From an uncultured Bacilli bacterium (lineage in GTDB: Bacteria > Bacillota_I > Bacilli_A > RF39 > UBA660): a stretch of 37,648 nucleotides of DNA. Each line of letters starts with the position of its first letter. The stretch's first letter is position 1. Of this stretch, positions 25,386 to 33,351 are shown piece by piece. The translations under genes and the position numbers were made by a program. The notes beneath the pieces were generated by a model. The model saw only the letters and a list, made by a program, of their open reading frames with translations. It was not told where the DNA came from and did not search any database. The stretch covers positions 1-37,648 of the forward strand of contig CALVQT010000008.1 in the NCBI GenBank assembly GCA_944358375.1, written 5' to 3'.

Positions 25386-26583
25386 TATTATACTCCTTTA
25401 AAACATGATTTTTTACTTCTAACACTTGCCTAGAAAGATCAAAATTGGTACAATCAATAATTTTAATTGGATTGTTTAGGTTTAATTTACATAATTCTAC
25501 ATATGTGTTTAAATACAACTGATTATATTCATATGCAAGCTTATCAAATTTACTTAAGGTTTTTCTTTTATTTATTCTTTTTTTCAATTCTTGTTCAGAA
25601 TTATTTATAAGAAAAATCACTCGATATGGGCTAATTTTTTGTAAATATTTTCTGTATTCCTCAATTCTTTGATTCATTGAAATGTTAAATATCATATATT
25701 TACTAATATTTTCTGATCTATCAAGACATACTATTCCTTCTTTAATAAGTTTATTTATTGTAGATGACTTTCCAACACCATCGCTACCTTCTATATATGT
25801 TTTAGTGAAAATTATGTTATTAATATTTTCATCTAAATATAATGAGTTATTACTTACATCAACTAATCCTTTTATTTTCAAATCTCTATTAGACTTTACT
25901 ATTGTTAAACCATTATCGTATTTTTCAACTACTAAACTATTATTATTTTTTATATTTTTATATTGAATACAATTTTTATTTTTATATTTATATTTGTTTA
26001 TAATTTTATAATCAATTAAATATTTATTTAATGATGATTGTCGTGTATTTACACATCTTTTTGTATAAATTATATTAGTTAACCAATTAAACATAATAGC
26101 AATTAAATTATCTTCATAACTAAATGTTTCAATAATTGTATTGTTTTTTTTACATATTTCTATACTTTTTGCAATTGCAAACCAATATTCAGACTTTATT
26201 GTATAATTATTATTTTCATTTTTATAAAATATAACTATTCTCTTTTTCATATTTGCTGCTTGTATAAGCTCAACAACACTTCCAACAGAAAAATTCATAT
26301 CAAATACACAACAAAAGATATCACATTTTTTTATAGATTTCATTTCTTCTTTTATAACAGTATTGCAATCAGTTGAAGTAAAATCGCCATTTGATGCTTG
26401 TTCAAAATAAAATGGTCCTCCATATTTTATTGGATAGTTTTTTAACTTTGTATTATTATCCGGAAAAGTCAATTTTAAAGAATTTCCTAATAAAATTGAT
26501 CTATAATCATTTTTTAATCTTTTTGATAATTTTTTGTTATCTAAAGTAAGATTAAATTTTCCAGCAAAATATATCTTTTTCAT
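25378..26583 (-). CDS. Nucleoside deoxyribosyltransferase-like/thymidylate-kinase-like fusion
   Basis: This 401-residue two-domain protein begins like nucleoside 2-deoxyribosyltransferases: KKIYFAGKF, then CDIFCCVFD and GSVVELIQAANMKKRI with a candidate catalytic Glu (about residues 1-170). A variable Asn/Lys-rich linker (about 175-255) leads to a P-loop kinase of the thymidylate-kinase type (about 262-400): YIEGSDGVGKSS, CLDRSE, and the RINKRKTLSKFDK lid-like stretch. It is cytoplasmic. It starts 1 nt after the pnuC stop and overlaps the nucleotidyltransferase gene by 8 nt. The fusion suggests base exchange or recognition coupled to phosphorylation of a nucleoside or nucleotide. A riboside-kinase role with PnuC is possible but unproven. 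Confidence 0.8.
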   Translation of the reverse strand: MKKIYFAGKFNLTLDNKKLSKRLKNDYRSILLGNSLKLTFPDNNTKLKNYPIKYGGPFYFEQASNGDFTSTDCNTVIKEEMKSIKKCDIFCCVFDMNFSVGSVVELIQAANMKKRIVIFYKNENNNYTIKSEYWFAIAKSIEICKKNNTIIETFSYEDNLIAIMFNWLTNIIYTKRCVNTRQSSLNKYLIDYKIINKYKYKNKNCIQYKNIKNNNSLVVEKYDNGLTIVKSNRDLKIKGLVDVSNNSLYLDENINNIIFTKTYIEGSDGVGKSSTINKLIKEGIVCLDRSENISKYMIFNISMNQRIEEYRKYLQKISPYRVIFLINNSEQELKKRINKRKTLSKFDKLAYEYNQLYLNTYVELCKLNLNNPIKIIDCTNFDLSRQVLEVKNHVLKEYNNE

Positions 26584-26584
26584 A

Positions 26585-27148
26585 TTAACAACTTCCTTTA
26601 CTTTTTTTCATTATTTTATACCAATTAATAAAACTTCCTATTGCCATCAAAGCCCATACTAAATTAAGAGAAAATAAATATATTGCTTGATCTTCTAATA
26701 GCCAATATGTAATACAATAAAATATATCATTAATAAACCATATTACCCATGTATCAATTTTTTTCATCATCATAAGATATGTTGCTACAAACGAAGAAAC
26801 TGTCGTAATTGCATCAATCAATGGTAATGGATCATTTGTTTTTTTCAATTGCAAAAAAACAAAGTAAACTCCTAATATCATAATAAATGTATATATTACT
26901 CTTTCTTTAAAAGAACATACCCCTATATAATTTTTATCTTTCCTATTCCAAATTATAAATCCAAAAATACCAACAAAAATATAACAAATACTATTACTAA
27001 CATCCCCATATAATTTTACGCTAAGTGAAAATATAATCATAAAAATCATTTGAATTATATATGCTATCCAGTTACTTCTTTTATTTAACATTACTAATAG
27101 ACCTTGTAAAAGTCCAAAAAATGTTGCTCCAATTTCTAATATATTCAT
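26585..27148 (-). CDS. pnuC: PnuC-type nicotinamide riboside transporter
   Basis: This 187-residue membrane protein has about seven helices and the PnuC pattern: an N-terminal ILEIGATFFGLLQGLLV, the SNWIAYIIQM segment, and a C-terminal TWVIWFINDIFYCITYW and LNLVWALMAIGSFINWY. PnuC proteins let nicotinamide riboside enter by facilitated diffusion, with intracellular phosphorylation trapping the substrate. It lies 8 nt after the PHP gene and 1 nt before the kinase fusion gene, whose product is a candidate trapping enzyme. The related PnuT (thiamin) or PnuX (riboflavin) subgroups cannot be excluded by eye, and no riboswitch is seen. Confidence 0.85.
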   Translation of the reverse strand: MNILEIGATFFGLLQGLLVMLNKRSNWIAYIIQMIFMIIFSLSVKLYGDVSNSICYIFVGIFGFIIWNRKDKNYIGVCSFKERVIYTFIMILGVYFVFLQLKKTNDPLPLIDAITTVSSFVATYLMMMKKIDTWVIWFINDIFYCITYWLLEDQAIYLFSLNLVWALMAIGSFINWYKIMKKSKGSC

Positions 27149-27156
27149 TTTGTATT

Positions 27157-28002
27157 TTACTTCCTACTTAATACCATTTTCACTATTTCATTTTCTTCAT
27201 CGTTTATAATATTTCCATCAATACCCGTACCAAGTTGAATTTTTGGTTTAACTATAGGTCCATGAAAATCACTACCTTTAGTAACTAGTAAATTATATTT
27301 ATTAGCGATATTTCTTAATTTTTTCATTTCCTCTAATGTTTGATCAGAATGATAACATTCAATACCTGTTAGTCCATAATTCAATAATTCTAATATTTTA
27401 TTTTCTAAATCATCATCGTTTAATTTTAATTTTTGTGGATGAGCTAATACTGCAATACCACCTGATTCTTTTATCATTTCAATAACTTCTTTTGGATGAT
27501 AAGTATAATCTAGTATTTTATTTAGTGGCTCTGTATTAAAATATTTAGAAAACATTTGTTCTTTTTCTGTAATATAACCTTTTTTTAAAAATAATTTTGC
27601 AAAATGAGGTTTTCCTATAACATTTCCTCCACATATTTCTTGCAATTCTTCAAGAGAAATATCATATCCTTTTTCTTGAAAATATTTGATAAATCTTTCA
27701 TTCCTGCTATTTCTCTCATCTACTAATTTTTTTAATTTTTCTTGTAAACCATTATTATTATAATCTATATTATATCCTAAAATATGCATTTGGCCTTTTT
27801 TAGAATATGCTTTAACTTCTACTCCTGTAATAAATGTAATATCTTTATTCTGAGAATAATTCACTGCTTCTGCTAATCCGTCTATAGTATCATGATCAGT
27901 TATAGATAAAACATCTATATCCTTTTTCATTGCCAAATCAATTAATTCACTTGGCGTTAATTCCCCATCAGAGGCTGTTGTATGTGTATGTAAATCTATC
28001 AT
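27157..28002 (-). CDS. PHP-domain phosphoesterase (TrpH/YciV-like)
   Basis: This 281-residue enzyme has the PHP metal-binding motifs DLHTHTTASDG, SITDHDTIDG, a catalytic-site HPQKL and KGSDFHGP. Homologues (RNase AM/YciV) remove 3' or 5' nucleotides or dephosphorylate nucleoside 3',5'-bisphosphates. Length is normal for this subfamily. It starts 20 nt after the Zn-phospholipase-like gene with AAGAAGG before the ATG and runs into pnuC after 8 nt. Occurring with a DHH (NrnA-like) enzyme, it suggests a pAp or nanoRNA breakdown theme in the run. The exact substrate is not determined. Confidence 0.88.
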   Translation of the reverse strand: MIDLHTHTTASDGELTPSELIDLAMKKDIDVLSITDHDTIDGLAEAVNYSQNKDITFITGVEVKAYSKKGQMHILGYNIDYNNNGLQEKLKKLVDERNSRNERFIKYFQEKGYDISLEELQEICGGNVIGKPHFAKLFLKKGYITEKEQMFSKYFNTEPLNKILDYTYHPKEVIEMIKESGGIAVLAHPQKLKLNDDDLENKILELLNYGLTGIECYHSDQTLEEMKKLRNIANKYNLLVTKGSDFHGPIVKPKIQLGTGIDGNIINDEENEIVKMVLSRK

Positions 28003-28022
28003 TTTTTACCTTCTTTCTTATT

Positions 28023-28874
28023 TTATTTTTTTAATACTAAATTATCGTTTTTTTTGATAATTTCATCTATTATTTCTTTAAATTCATTAATAAAACTTTC
28101 TACTAATGATGGAATAAATAATTTAATTTTTTCAACATCAAAAATAGTTAAATTTTCAAACTGAATAAAATTTGATTGCGTAATATATTTAACTGTTTTA
28201 TCTAAAACTTTTATTATATTCTTAAAATCAACTTCATCAATTCCTGGATTAATAAATTCACTTCGTGCAAAATTATACAATTCTTCAAAATCAGAAGATA
28301 GTTTAAAATAATCTAAAATTATTTTATTCATTATTGTATAATCTGTATATATACTATAATTACTTTGTTTGTTAAAAATATCTGATTGTAAATAAATTTG
28401 ATTATCTTTTTTAACTCTAATATATTGTATATCTTTGTTGTAATTAGTCTTTTGATTATTTTCATCTAAACAATCAAAACTATCAGTAAATAATTTTCCA
28501 AAAAACATTTTATCCGTATAAAGATGAAATAAATAACCCAAAACGCTAAAATAAATTTTTATCATACCATCATATTTTTCTATAAATTTTTCTAGTACGG
28601 GCATTTGAACAAACATATCTTTATCTTCTAAATTTCTAAAATGTGTACTGATCTTTTCCTCTTGCAATAAATCATCATATTTGGATTTTAATAAAGCTTG
28701 TTCACCTTTAGGTAAATTAAATATAATATTAAAATTTATTTTTGATGAATCAACTATCAAATTTCCTAATAAAAAATTGTTTTTTTGATTTTCAGTTAAT
28801 TTAATTCCATAATTACTTTCCAATTGTTTTAAAAATTCTTTACCTGCAGCATGATGAATAACAAACGAAGCCAT
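28023..28874 (-). CDS. Zinc-dependent phospholipase C-like hydrolase
   Basis: This 283-residue protein shows the Zn-dependent PLPC fold pattern: HHAAGKEFL near the N terminus, NNFLLGNLIVDSS, THFR and LGYLFHLYTD, which supply His/Asp metal ligands. No signal peptide is seen, so it is probably cytoplasmic, unlike clostridial toxins of the superfamily. It is the first gene of the minus-strand run, with a strong AAAGGAGG ribosome site and a divergent LysR gene 160 nt away. The substrate is unknown; phospholipid or phosphodiester hydrolysis is likely. Confidence 0.72.
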   Translation of the reverse strand: MASFVIHHAAGKEFLKQLESNYGIKLTENQKNNFLLGNLIVDSSKINFNIIFNLPKGEQALLKSKYDDLLQEEKISTHFRNLEDKDMFVQMPVLEKFIEKYDGMIKIYFSVLGYLFHLYTDKMFFGKLFTDSFDCLDENNQKTNYNKDIQYIRVKKDNQIYLQSDIFNKQSNYSIYTDYTIMNKIILDYFKLSSDFEELYNFARSEFINPGIDEVDFKNIIKVLDKTVKYITQSNFIQFENLTIFDVEKIKLFIPSLVESFINEFKEIIDEIIKKNDNLVLKK

Positions 28875-28935
28875 ATTTTCCTCCTTTCTACTTAATTAAT
28901 TAAATTTCAATAAATTAAAATTTAAATTTAGTAAG

Positions 28936-28964
28936 TTGTATTTTAATTTAAAACATGATATAAT
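28936..28964 (+). promoter_or_regulatory. LysR gene promoter in divergent region
   Basis: TTGTAT (28936-28941), a 17-nt spacer and TATAAT (28959-28964) with an upstream TG form a strong plus-strand promoter. The 28875-29033 region also contains TTAATTAATTAA and is where the LysR protein would be expected to bind if it controls the divergent operon. Confidence 0.7.
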
Positions 28965-29033
28965 ACAAATATTTATTTATTATGTTTATTATAACTTTTA
29001 GTTATGATATATAAAAAAGAGGGGGGAAAAATA

Positions 29034-29924
29034 ATGAATGTTAATTTAGAATTGTATAAGATATTTTTAACTGTAGCTAAAAACAATAGCATAACAAAAG
29101 CAGCTAATGAATTAATGATTAGTCAACCCGGTATAAGTAAGTCTATTAAGAATCTTGAAAGTCAATTAAAATGTTCCTTATTCATGAGAACAAAACGTGG
29201 TGTTATTTTAACTGAAGAGGGAAAAGTATTTTATTCTAAATTAAGTGACGCCATGCAATTAATAGATAATGCCGAAAAATCTTTAACTGAAATGATAAAT
29301 TTAGAGTGTGGTAATTTAAATATAGGAATCAGTAATACTCTAACAAAAAATTTTTTATTAAATTATCTTGATATATTTCATAAAATGTATCCAAAAATTA
29401 AAATTAAAATACATACAGAGCCAACTACAGAATTACTAATTAAAGCAAGAAATGGAATAATAGATTTTATAATTTTAAATTTACCATATGATATGCCAAC
29501 TGATTTTTATGTAAAAAGATTAAAAACAATACAAGATTGCTTCGTTGCTAATAATGATTATATATATTTGAAAGATAAACAAATTCCATTAACCAAATTA
29601 AATAATTATCCATTAATTTTAATATCTAAAGGATCAAATACTAGATATTTTTTAGATAATTTTTGTTCAAAAAATAAAACTACACTTATCGCTGAAATGG
29701 AATTAGCTAGTTACTCTTTAGTTACTCATTTTATTAAAAAAGGTTTTGGAATTGGATTAGTAACTAAAGATTTTATCAAAGAAGATTTAAAAAATGGTAA
29801 TCTTTTCGAATTACAAGTATTACCTAAAATAGATAAAAGATATATTGGTGTAGCCTATCCTAAAAGTAAAGTACTAAGATATTGCGCTACAACATTTTTA
29901 AAAATCATCGAAAACAATAAATAA
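29034..29924 (+). CDS. LysR-family transcriptional regulator
   Basis: This 296-residue protein has an N-terminal winged helix-turn-helix (residues 1-60: FLTVAKNNSITKAANELMISQPGISKSIKNLE) and a C-terminal type-2 periplasmic-binding-like effector domain (about 90-290). The start at 29034 follows GAGGGGGG; an in-frame ATG ten codons earlier lies in the leader. It is transcribed away from the Zn-phospholipase/PHP/pnuC run, the classic arrangement in which a LysR regulator controls its divergent neighbour. The effector is unknown. A hairpin terminator follows. Confidence 0.92.
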   Translation: MNVNLELYKIFLTVAKNNSITKAANELMISQPGISKSIKNLESQLKCSLFMRTKRGVILTEEGKVFYSKLSDAMQLIDNAEKSLTEMINLECGNLNIGISNTLTKNFLLNYLDIFHKMYPKIKIKIHTEPTTELLIKARNGIIDFIILNLPYDMPTDFYVKRLKTIQDCFVANNDYIYLKDKQIPLTKLNNYPLILISKGSNTRYFLDNFCSKNKTTLIAEMELASYSLVTHFIKKGFGIGLVTKDFIKEDLKNGNLFELQVLPKIDKRYIGVAYPKSKVLRYCATTFLKIIENNK

Positions 29925-29950
29925 AAGATTGTAATTTGTTACAATCTTTT
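29923..29950. terminator. Bidirectional terminator between lysR and sufS
   Basis: A perfect 12-bp stem AAAAGATTGTAA/TTACAATCTTTT with TTTG loop and T-rich flank lies between convergent genes. Confidence 0.85.
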
Positions 29951-29953
29951 ATT

Positions 29954-31135
29954 TTAATTAGCAAACTCAATTATTTCATTTTTATTTTTTAAAACTTTTA
30001 TTAAATAATCTATTTCTTCATAAGTATTGTAAAAAAATAAACTTATCCTAACAGTATCCTCTTTATTATCTCCCATTTTGGCACAATGCTTTCCACTTCT
30101 AACACATATACCTTTTGTATTTAAATATAAACCTAAATCCCCTGATAAAACTCCATCCATATTTATTATTATAGTTGCTCCTTCACAATTTTTGTTATAT
30201 ATTCTAATATATGGTATTTTTTCTAACTCTTTTATTAAATATTTTCTTAAATATTTATCATGTCTTTCAATATTATCAATTCCAATTTCACTTAACATAT
30301 TAATAGCTTCACTAAATCCTATTATTCCTGCTAAATTTGCAGTTCCTGCTTCAAATCTATATGGAATTTCGCTTAATATTAACTTATTTTCGTCATAATT
30401 TAAATTCATACCACCTCCATATGAATATGGAAACATTTTTTTTAACAAATTATATTTTCCATATAAAACTCCTACTCCCGTAGGACCACACATTTTATGC
30501 GCAGAAAAAGCTAAAAAATCTGCATCTATATCTTTTACATCTGTTTTTACATGAGCAATACTTTGAGCAGAATCAATTACAACTAAAATATTATGCTCAT
30601 GAGCTAATTTACAAATTGATTTAACATCCCTTTTATCACCACTAACATTAGTAATATGTGCTATGGATATTACCTTTGTTTTATTTGTTATTTTGTTTTT
30701 AATGTCATTTATATCTAACTTCTCTTCTTTAGAGTCAATAAATGTTATTTTAATATTTTTTTTCTTAGATAATATCATCCATGGCAATATATTAGATGCA
30801 TGTTCACTACTTGATAATAATACTTCATCTCCATCATTTAAATAATTTAAAAAAAATCCAAAAACCACTAAATTAAGTGAATCAGTAGTATTTTTAGTAA
30901 ATATTATTTCTTCTTTTCTATTTGCATTTATAAATTTTTTTACAATGTCTCTAGTATAATCAATTTCATCATCTACTTTAAAACTAATATTATAATCTCC
31001 TCTATGAGAATTAGCACAATAATCGTTGTAATATTCATTTATTTTATCTATTACTCTCTTGGGTTTAAAAGTAGTCGCAGCATTATCAAAATAAATAATA
31101 TTTTTATTTAACATAGAAAATTCTTCTACATTCAT
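29954..31135 (-). CDS. sufS: Cysteine desulfurase (SufS/CsdA type)
   Basis: This 393-residue PLP enzyme removes sulfur from cysteine for Fe-S cluster or thio-modification pathways. It has the PLP-lysine region FSAHKMCGPTG and the catalytic Cys in VRSGKHCAKM, the short loop typical of group II (SufS) enzymes. The SSSEHASN segment is the cofactor-binding His region. The start at 31135 follows AGGTGAG; a GTG three codons earlier sits inside that ribosome site. No sufC, sufD, sufB or sufU is adjacent, unlike a usual suf operon, so it may be a stand-alone desulfurase. Confidence 0.93.
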   Translation of the reverse strand: MNVEEFSMLNKNIIYFDNAATTFKPKRVIDKINEYYNDYCANSHRGDYNISFKVDDEIDYTRDIVKKFINANRKEEIIFTKNTTDSLNLVVFGFFLNYLNDGDEVLLSSSEHASNILPWMILSKKKNIKITFIDSKEEKLDINDIKNKITNKTKVISIAHITNVSGDKRDVKSICKLAHEHNILVVIDSAQSIAHVKTDVKDIDADFLAFSAHKMCGPTGVGVLYGKYNLLKKMFPYSYGGGMNLNYDENKLILSEIPYRFEAGTANLAGIIGFSEAINMLSEIGIDNIERHDKYLRKYLIKELEKIPYIRIYNKNCEGATIIINMDGVLSGDLGLYLNTKGICVRSGKHCAKMGDNKEDTVRISLFFYNTYEEIDYLIKVLKNKNEIIEFAN

Positions 31136-31195
31136 CAATCTCACCTATAATAATATACGAATTTAATATAATTAGAGTTATAATAAATATAATAA

Positions 31196-31224
31196 TTGAA
31201 CTTATTATTTTTTTGTTTTATAAT
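31196..31224 (+). promoter_or_regulatory. HIT gene promoter
   Basis: TTGAAC (31196-31201), a 17-nt spacer and TATAAT (31219-31224) form a near-consensus promoter. It covers the upstream part of the open frame and so supports the later start at 31243. Confidence 0.82.
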
Positions 31225-31242
31225 GCTTATAGGGTGATTAAA

Positions 31243-31605
31243 ATGAATTGTACATTTTGTAAAATAATAAATAATGAATTACCTTCATATACAATATATG
31301 AAGATGAAGATGTTAAATGTTTTTTAAGTATTGATCCAATACACAATGCTCATACATTAGTAGTACCAAAAAAACATATATTAGATATGTATGAAATTGA
31401 TGATAAAACTTTATCAAAAGTATTTAATATAGCTAGAAATATTATGAATTTGATAAATGATAAATTTAATCCTAGTGGTATAAAATTAATTCAAAATAAT
31501 GGAAGTGTTCAAGAAGTAAAACATTATCACTTACATATAATTCCAATTTATGATGAAGAAAAAAAGCTAAATCTTGAAGAAATATTTAATATATTAACAA
31601 AATAA
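31243..31605 (+). CDS. hit: HIT-family nucleotide hydrolase
   Basis: This 120-residue protein has the histidine triad HYHLHIIP near its C terminus and the usual CTFCKIINNELPS N terminus. The family hydrolyses or transfers nucleotide phosphoramidates and dinucleoside polyphosphates. Length is normal. The start is chosen at 31243 because AGGGTGATT lies just ahead and an upstream ATG falls within the promoter. It is a single-gene transcript ending in the shared terminator with serS. Confidence 0.92.
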   Translation: MNCTFCKIINNELPSYTIYEDEDVKCFLSIDPIHNAHTLVVPKKHILDMYEIDDKTLSKVFNIARNIMNLINDKFNPSGIKLIQNNGSVQEVKHYHLHIIPIYDEEKKLNLEEIFNILTK

Positions 31606-31637
31606 AAATATTATCATAATAGATAATATTTTTATTT
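31600..31637. terminator. Bidirectional terminator between hit and serS
   Basis: A perfect 16-bp stem (31600-31615 pairs with 31622-31637) with a 6-nt loop includes the stop codons of both convergent genes, and A/T tracts within the stem supply a U-run in each direction. Confidence 0.85.
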
Positions 31638-32918
31638 AATTGGATTAATAATTTTTTTTCCACCCATATAAGGTCTTAATACTTCTGGAATATTAATGCT
31701 GCCATCTTCATTGTAATTATTTTCTAAAAATGCTATTAGGGCTCTGGTTGATGCCAAAACTGTATTGTTTAACGTATGTGGATAATAAGTACCATTTTCT
31801 CCTTTAATCCTAATACCAAGTCTTCTTGCTTGAGCATCTCCCAATGTTGAGCAAGAGCATACTTCAAAATATTTTTGTTGTCTTGGGCTCCATGCTTCAA
31901 TATCACATGATTTAACTTTTAAATCAGCAAGATCTCCACTACAACATTCTAGTTGTCTAACAGGTATATTTAAACTTCTAAATAATTCAACACTAAAATT
32001 CCACATTTTATTGTACCAATTCATTGAATCTTCTGGTTTACATAATACTATCATTTCTTGTTTTTCAAATTGATGTACTCTATATATACCTCTTTCTTCA
32101 ATACCATGAGCACCTACTTCTTTTCTAAAACATGGGCTATATGATGTCATTGTTATTGGTAATAATTTTTCATTTATAATTTGATCTTTAAATTTACCAA
32201 TCATAGAATGCTCACTGGTACCAATTAAATATAAATCTTCTCCTTGTATTTTATACATCATAGCATCCATTTCAGAAAAAGACATAACTCCAGTAACTAC
32301 ATCACTCCTAATCATAAATGGTGGAATGCAATAGGTAAATCCCTTATCTATCATAAAATCCTTTGCATATGCTAGCATAGCACTTGATAATCTAGCAGCA
32401 TCTCCCATTAAATAATAAAAACCATTTCCACTTGTTCTACCAGCTGAATCTTTATCAAGACCATTTATACTTTGTAAAATATCTGCATGATATGGTATTT
32501 CATAATTAGGCTCTATCGGTTCACCAAATTTTTGTATTTCTACATTTTCACTATCATCTTTACCAATTGGCACACTACTATCAATAATATTTGGTATTAC
32601 CATCATTATTCTTTTTATCTTACCTTCAAGTTCAGCTTCTTTTGCCTCAAGATCTTCAATTTCACTTTGCATTTTTATAACTTTTTCCTTAAGTTCTTCT
32701 GCTTCATTTAATTTTTTTTCTCTCATTAAAGATCCAATTTCACCACTTATTTTATTTTTTTCACTTCTTAAATTATCACCTTTAAGTTTACATTCACGAT
32801 AAATTTTATCATAATCATATACTTCATCAACTAATGATAGTTTGTCATCTTGAAATTTCTTTTTAATATTCTCTTTTACTAAATCTTTACTTTCCCTAAT
32901 TAACTTAATATCTATCAT
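31632..32918 (-). CDS. serS: Serine-tRNA ligase
   Basis: This 428-residue class II synthetase charges tRNA-Ser, including the tRNA-Ser(GCT) in this window. It has an N-terminal antiparallel coiled coil (about 25-105) that grips the long variable arm. Class II motifs follow: motif 2 around CFRKEVGAHGIEERGIYRVHQFEKQE, and motif 3 GENGTYYPHTLNNTVLASTRALIAFLEN. The start at 32918 follows GAGGTGAG. No T-box leader is seen upstream, only the terminator of the preceding mini-genes. All core motifs are intact. Confidence 0.96.
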   Translation of the reverse strand: MIDIKLIRESKDLVKENIKKKFQDDKLSLVDEVYDYDKIYRECKLKGDNLRSEKNKISGEIGSLMREKKLNEAEELKEKVIKMQSEIEDLEAKEAELEGKIKRIMMVIPNIIDSSVPIGKDDSENVEIQKFGEPIEPNYEIPYHADILQSINGLDKDSAGRTSGNGFYYLMGDAARLSSAMLAYAKDFMIDKGFTYCIPPFMIRSDVVTGVMSFSEMDAMMYKIQGEDLYLIGTSEHSMIGKFKDQIINEKLLPITMTSYSPCFRKEVGAHGIEERGIYRVHQFEKQEMIVLCKPEDSMNWYNKMWNFSVELFRSLNIPVRQLECCSGDLADLKVKSCDIEAWSPRQQKYFEVCSCSTLGDAQARRLGIRIKGENGTYYPHTLNNTVLASTRALIAFLENNYNEDGSINIPEVLRPYMGGKKIINPIK

Positions 32919-32967
32919 TATGCTCACCTCTAAATATAATAATATCATTATTTAAAAAAAATAAAAA

Positions 32968-33002
32968 GAGAAATTTCTTATATTTTAAGAAAATTTCTCT
33001 AT
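32968..33002 (-). terminator. Terminator after the YjcZ-like mini-genes
   Basis: A long A/T-rich stem (AGAGAAATTT.../...AAATTTCTCT) followed on the minus strand by a T-rich tract lies just after the 33006 stop. Confidence 0.8.
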
Positions 33003-33005
33003 ATT

Positions 33006-33104
33006 TTACCATCCTGAAAATCCGAAGATTATAGCTAAAAGGATAAATAAAATTAATATTATAAAGAAAATATTAGCACCTTGATTGCCTACACATCCTG
33101 ACAT
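33006..33104 (-). CDS. YjcZ-like small membrane protein
   Basis: This 32-residue protein has a Gly/Cys/Asn N terminus (MSGCVGNQGAN) and one hydrophobic helix (about 12-29) ending GFSGW. The pattern resembles the YjcZ family of tiny sporulation-associated membrane proteins in Bacilli. A strong AAGGAGGTG ribosome site precedes the ATG. It is downstream of a second gene of the same type, and a terminator follows, so the pair forms a small unit between prsA and serS. Confidence 0.75.
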   Translation of the reverse strand: MSGCVGNQGANIFFIILILFILLAIIFGFSGW

Positions 33105-33120
33105 ATAGCACCTCCTTATT

Positions 33121-33231
33121 CTATATAAAAGCACCTAGTATGATTACTAATAAAATAAATAAAACTAATGCGAATGCAGCAGAACCTATTCCATAATTAT
33201 TATTGTATCCTGAACCACAGCCTGTATTCAT
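33121..33231 (-). CDS. Second YjcZ-like small membrane protein
   Basis: This 36-residue protein has an N terminus rich in Gly, Asn and Tyr (MNTGCGSGYNNN) and a single membrane helix (about 18-36). A strong AAAGGAGGA ribosome site lies upstream. It starts 127 nt before the first mini-gene and the two are probably cotranscribed. The shared Cys-Gly N terminus plus helix suggests paralogues. Family assignment is by pattern; the role is unknown. Confidence 0.72.
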   Translation of the reverse strand: MNTGCGSGYNNNYGIGSAAFALVLFILLVIILGAFI

Positions 33232-33302
33232 AAAACATTCCTCCTTTTTTATCTTTACACTTTATAGTATGATAATTTGTATTTTTTGTGTATGATAATA
33301 AC

Positions 33303-33331
33303 TTGTATTTTAAATATTTATTTGCTATTAT
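33303..33331 (+). promoter_or_regulatory. prsA promoter
   Basis: TTGTAT (33303-33308), a 17-nt spacer and TATTAT (33326-33331) lie about 20 nt before the prsA start, with TTAGGAGGAAAT as ribosome site. Confidence 0.72.
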
Positions 33332-33351
33332 AATAAGAGTTAGGAGGAAAT

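Noticed and set aside
29004..29033. Upstream ATG as the LysR start
   Set aside because: The GAGGGGGG ribosome site lies inside this extension and is correctly spaced for the ATG at 29034.
31213..31242. Earlier ATG for the HIT protein
   Set aside because: It lies inside the near-consensus promoter (-10 at 31219-31224), so it would not be in the transcript.
32919..32970. T-box riboswitch upstream of serS
   Set aside because: Only about 50 nt separate serS from the preceding terminator; no specifier loop or T-box sequence is present.
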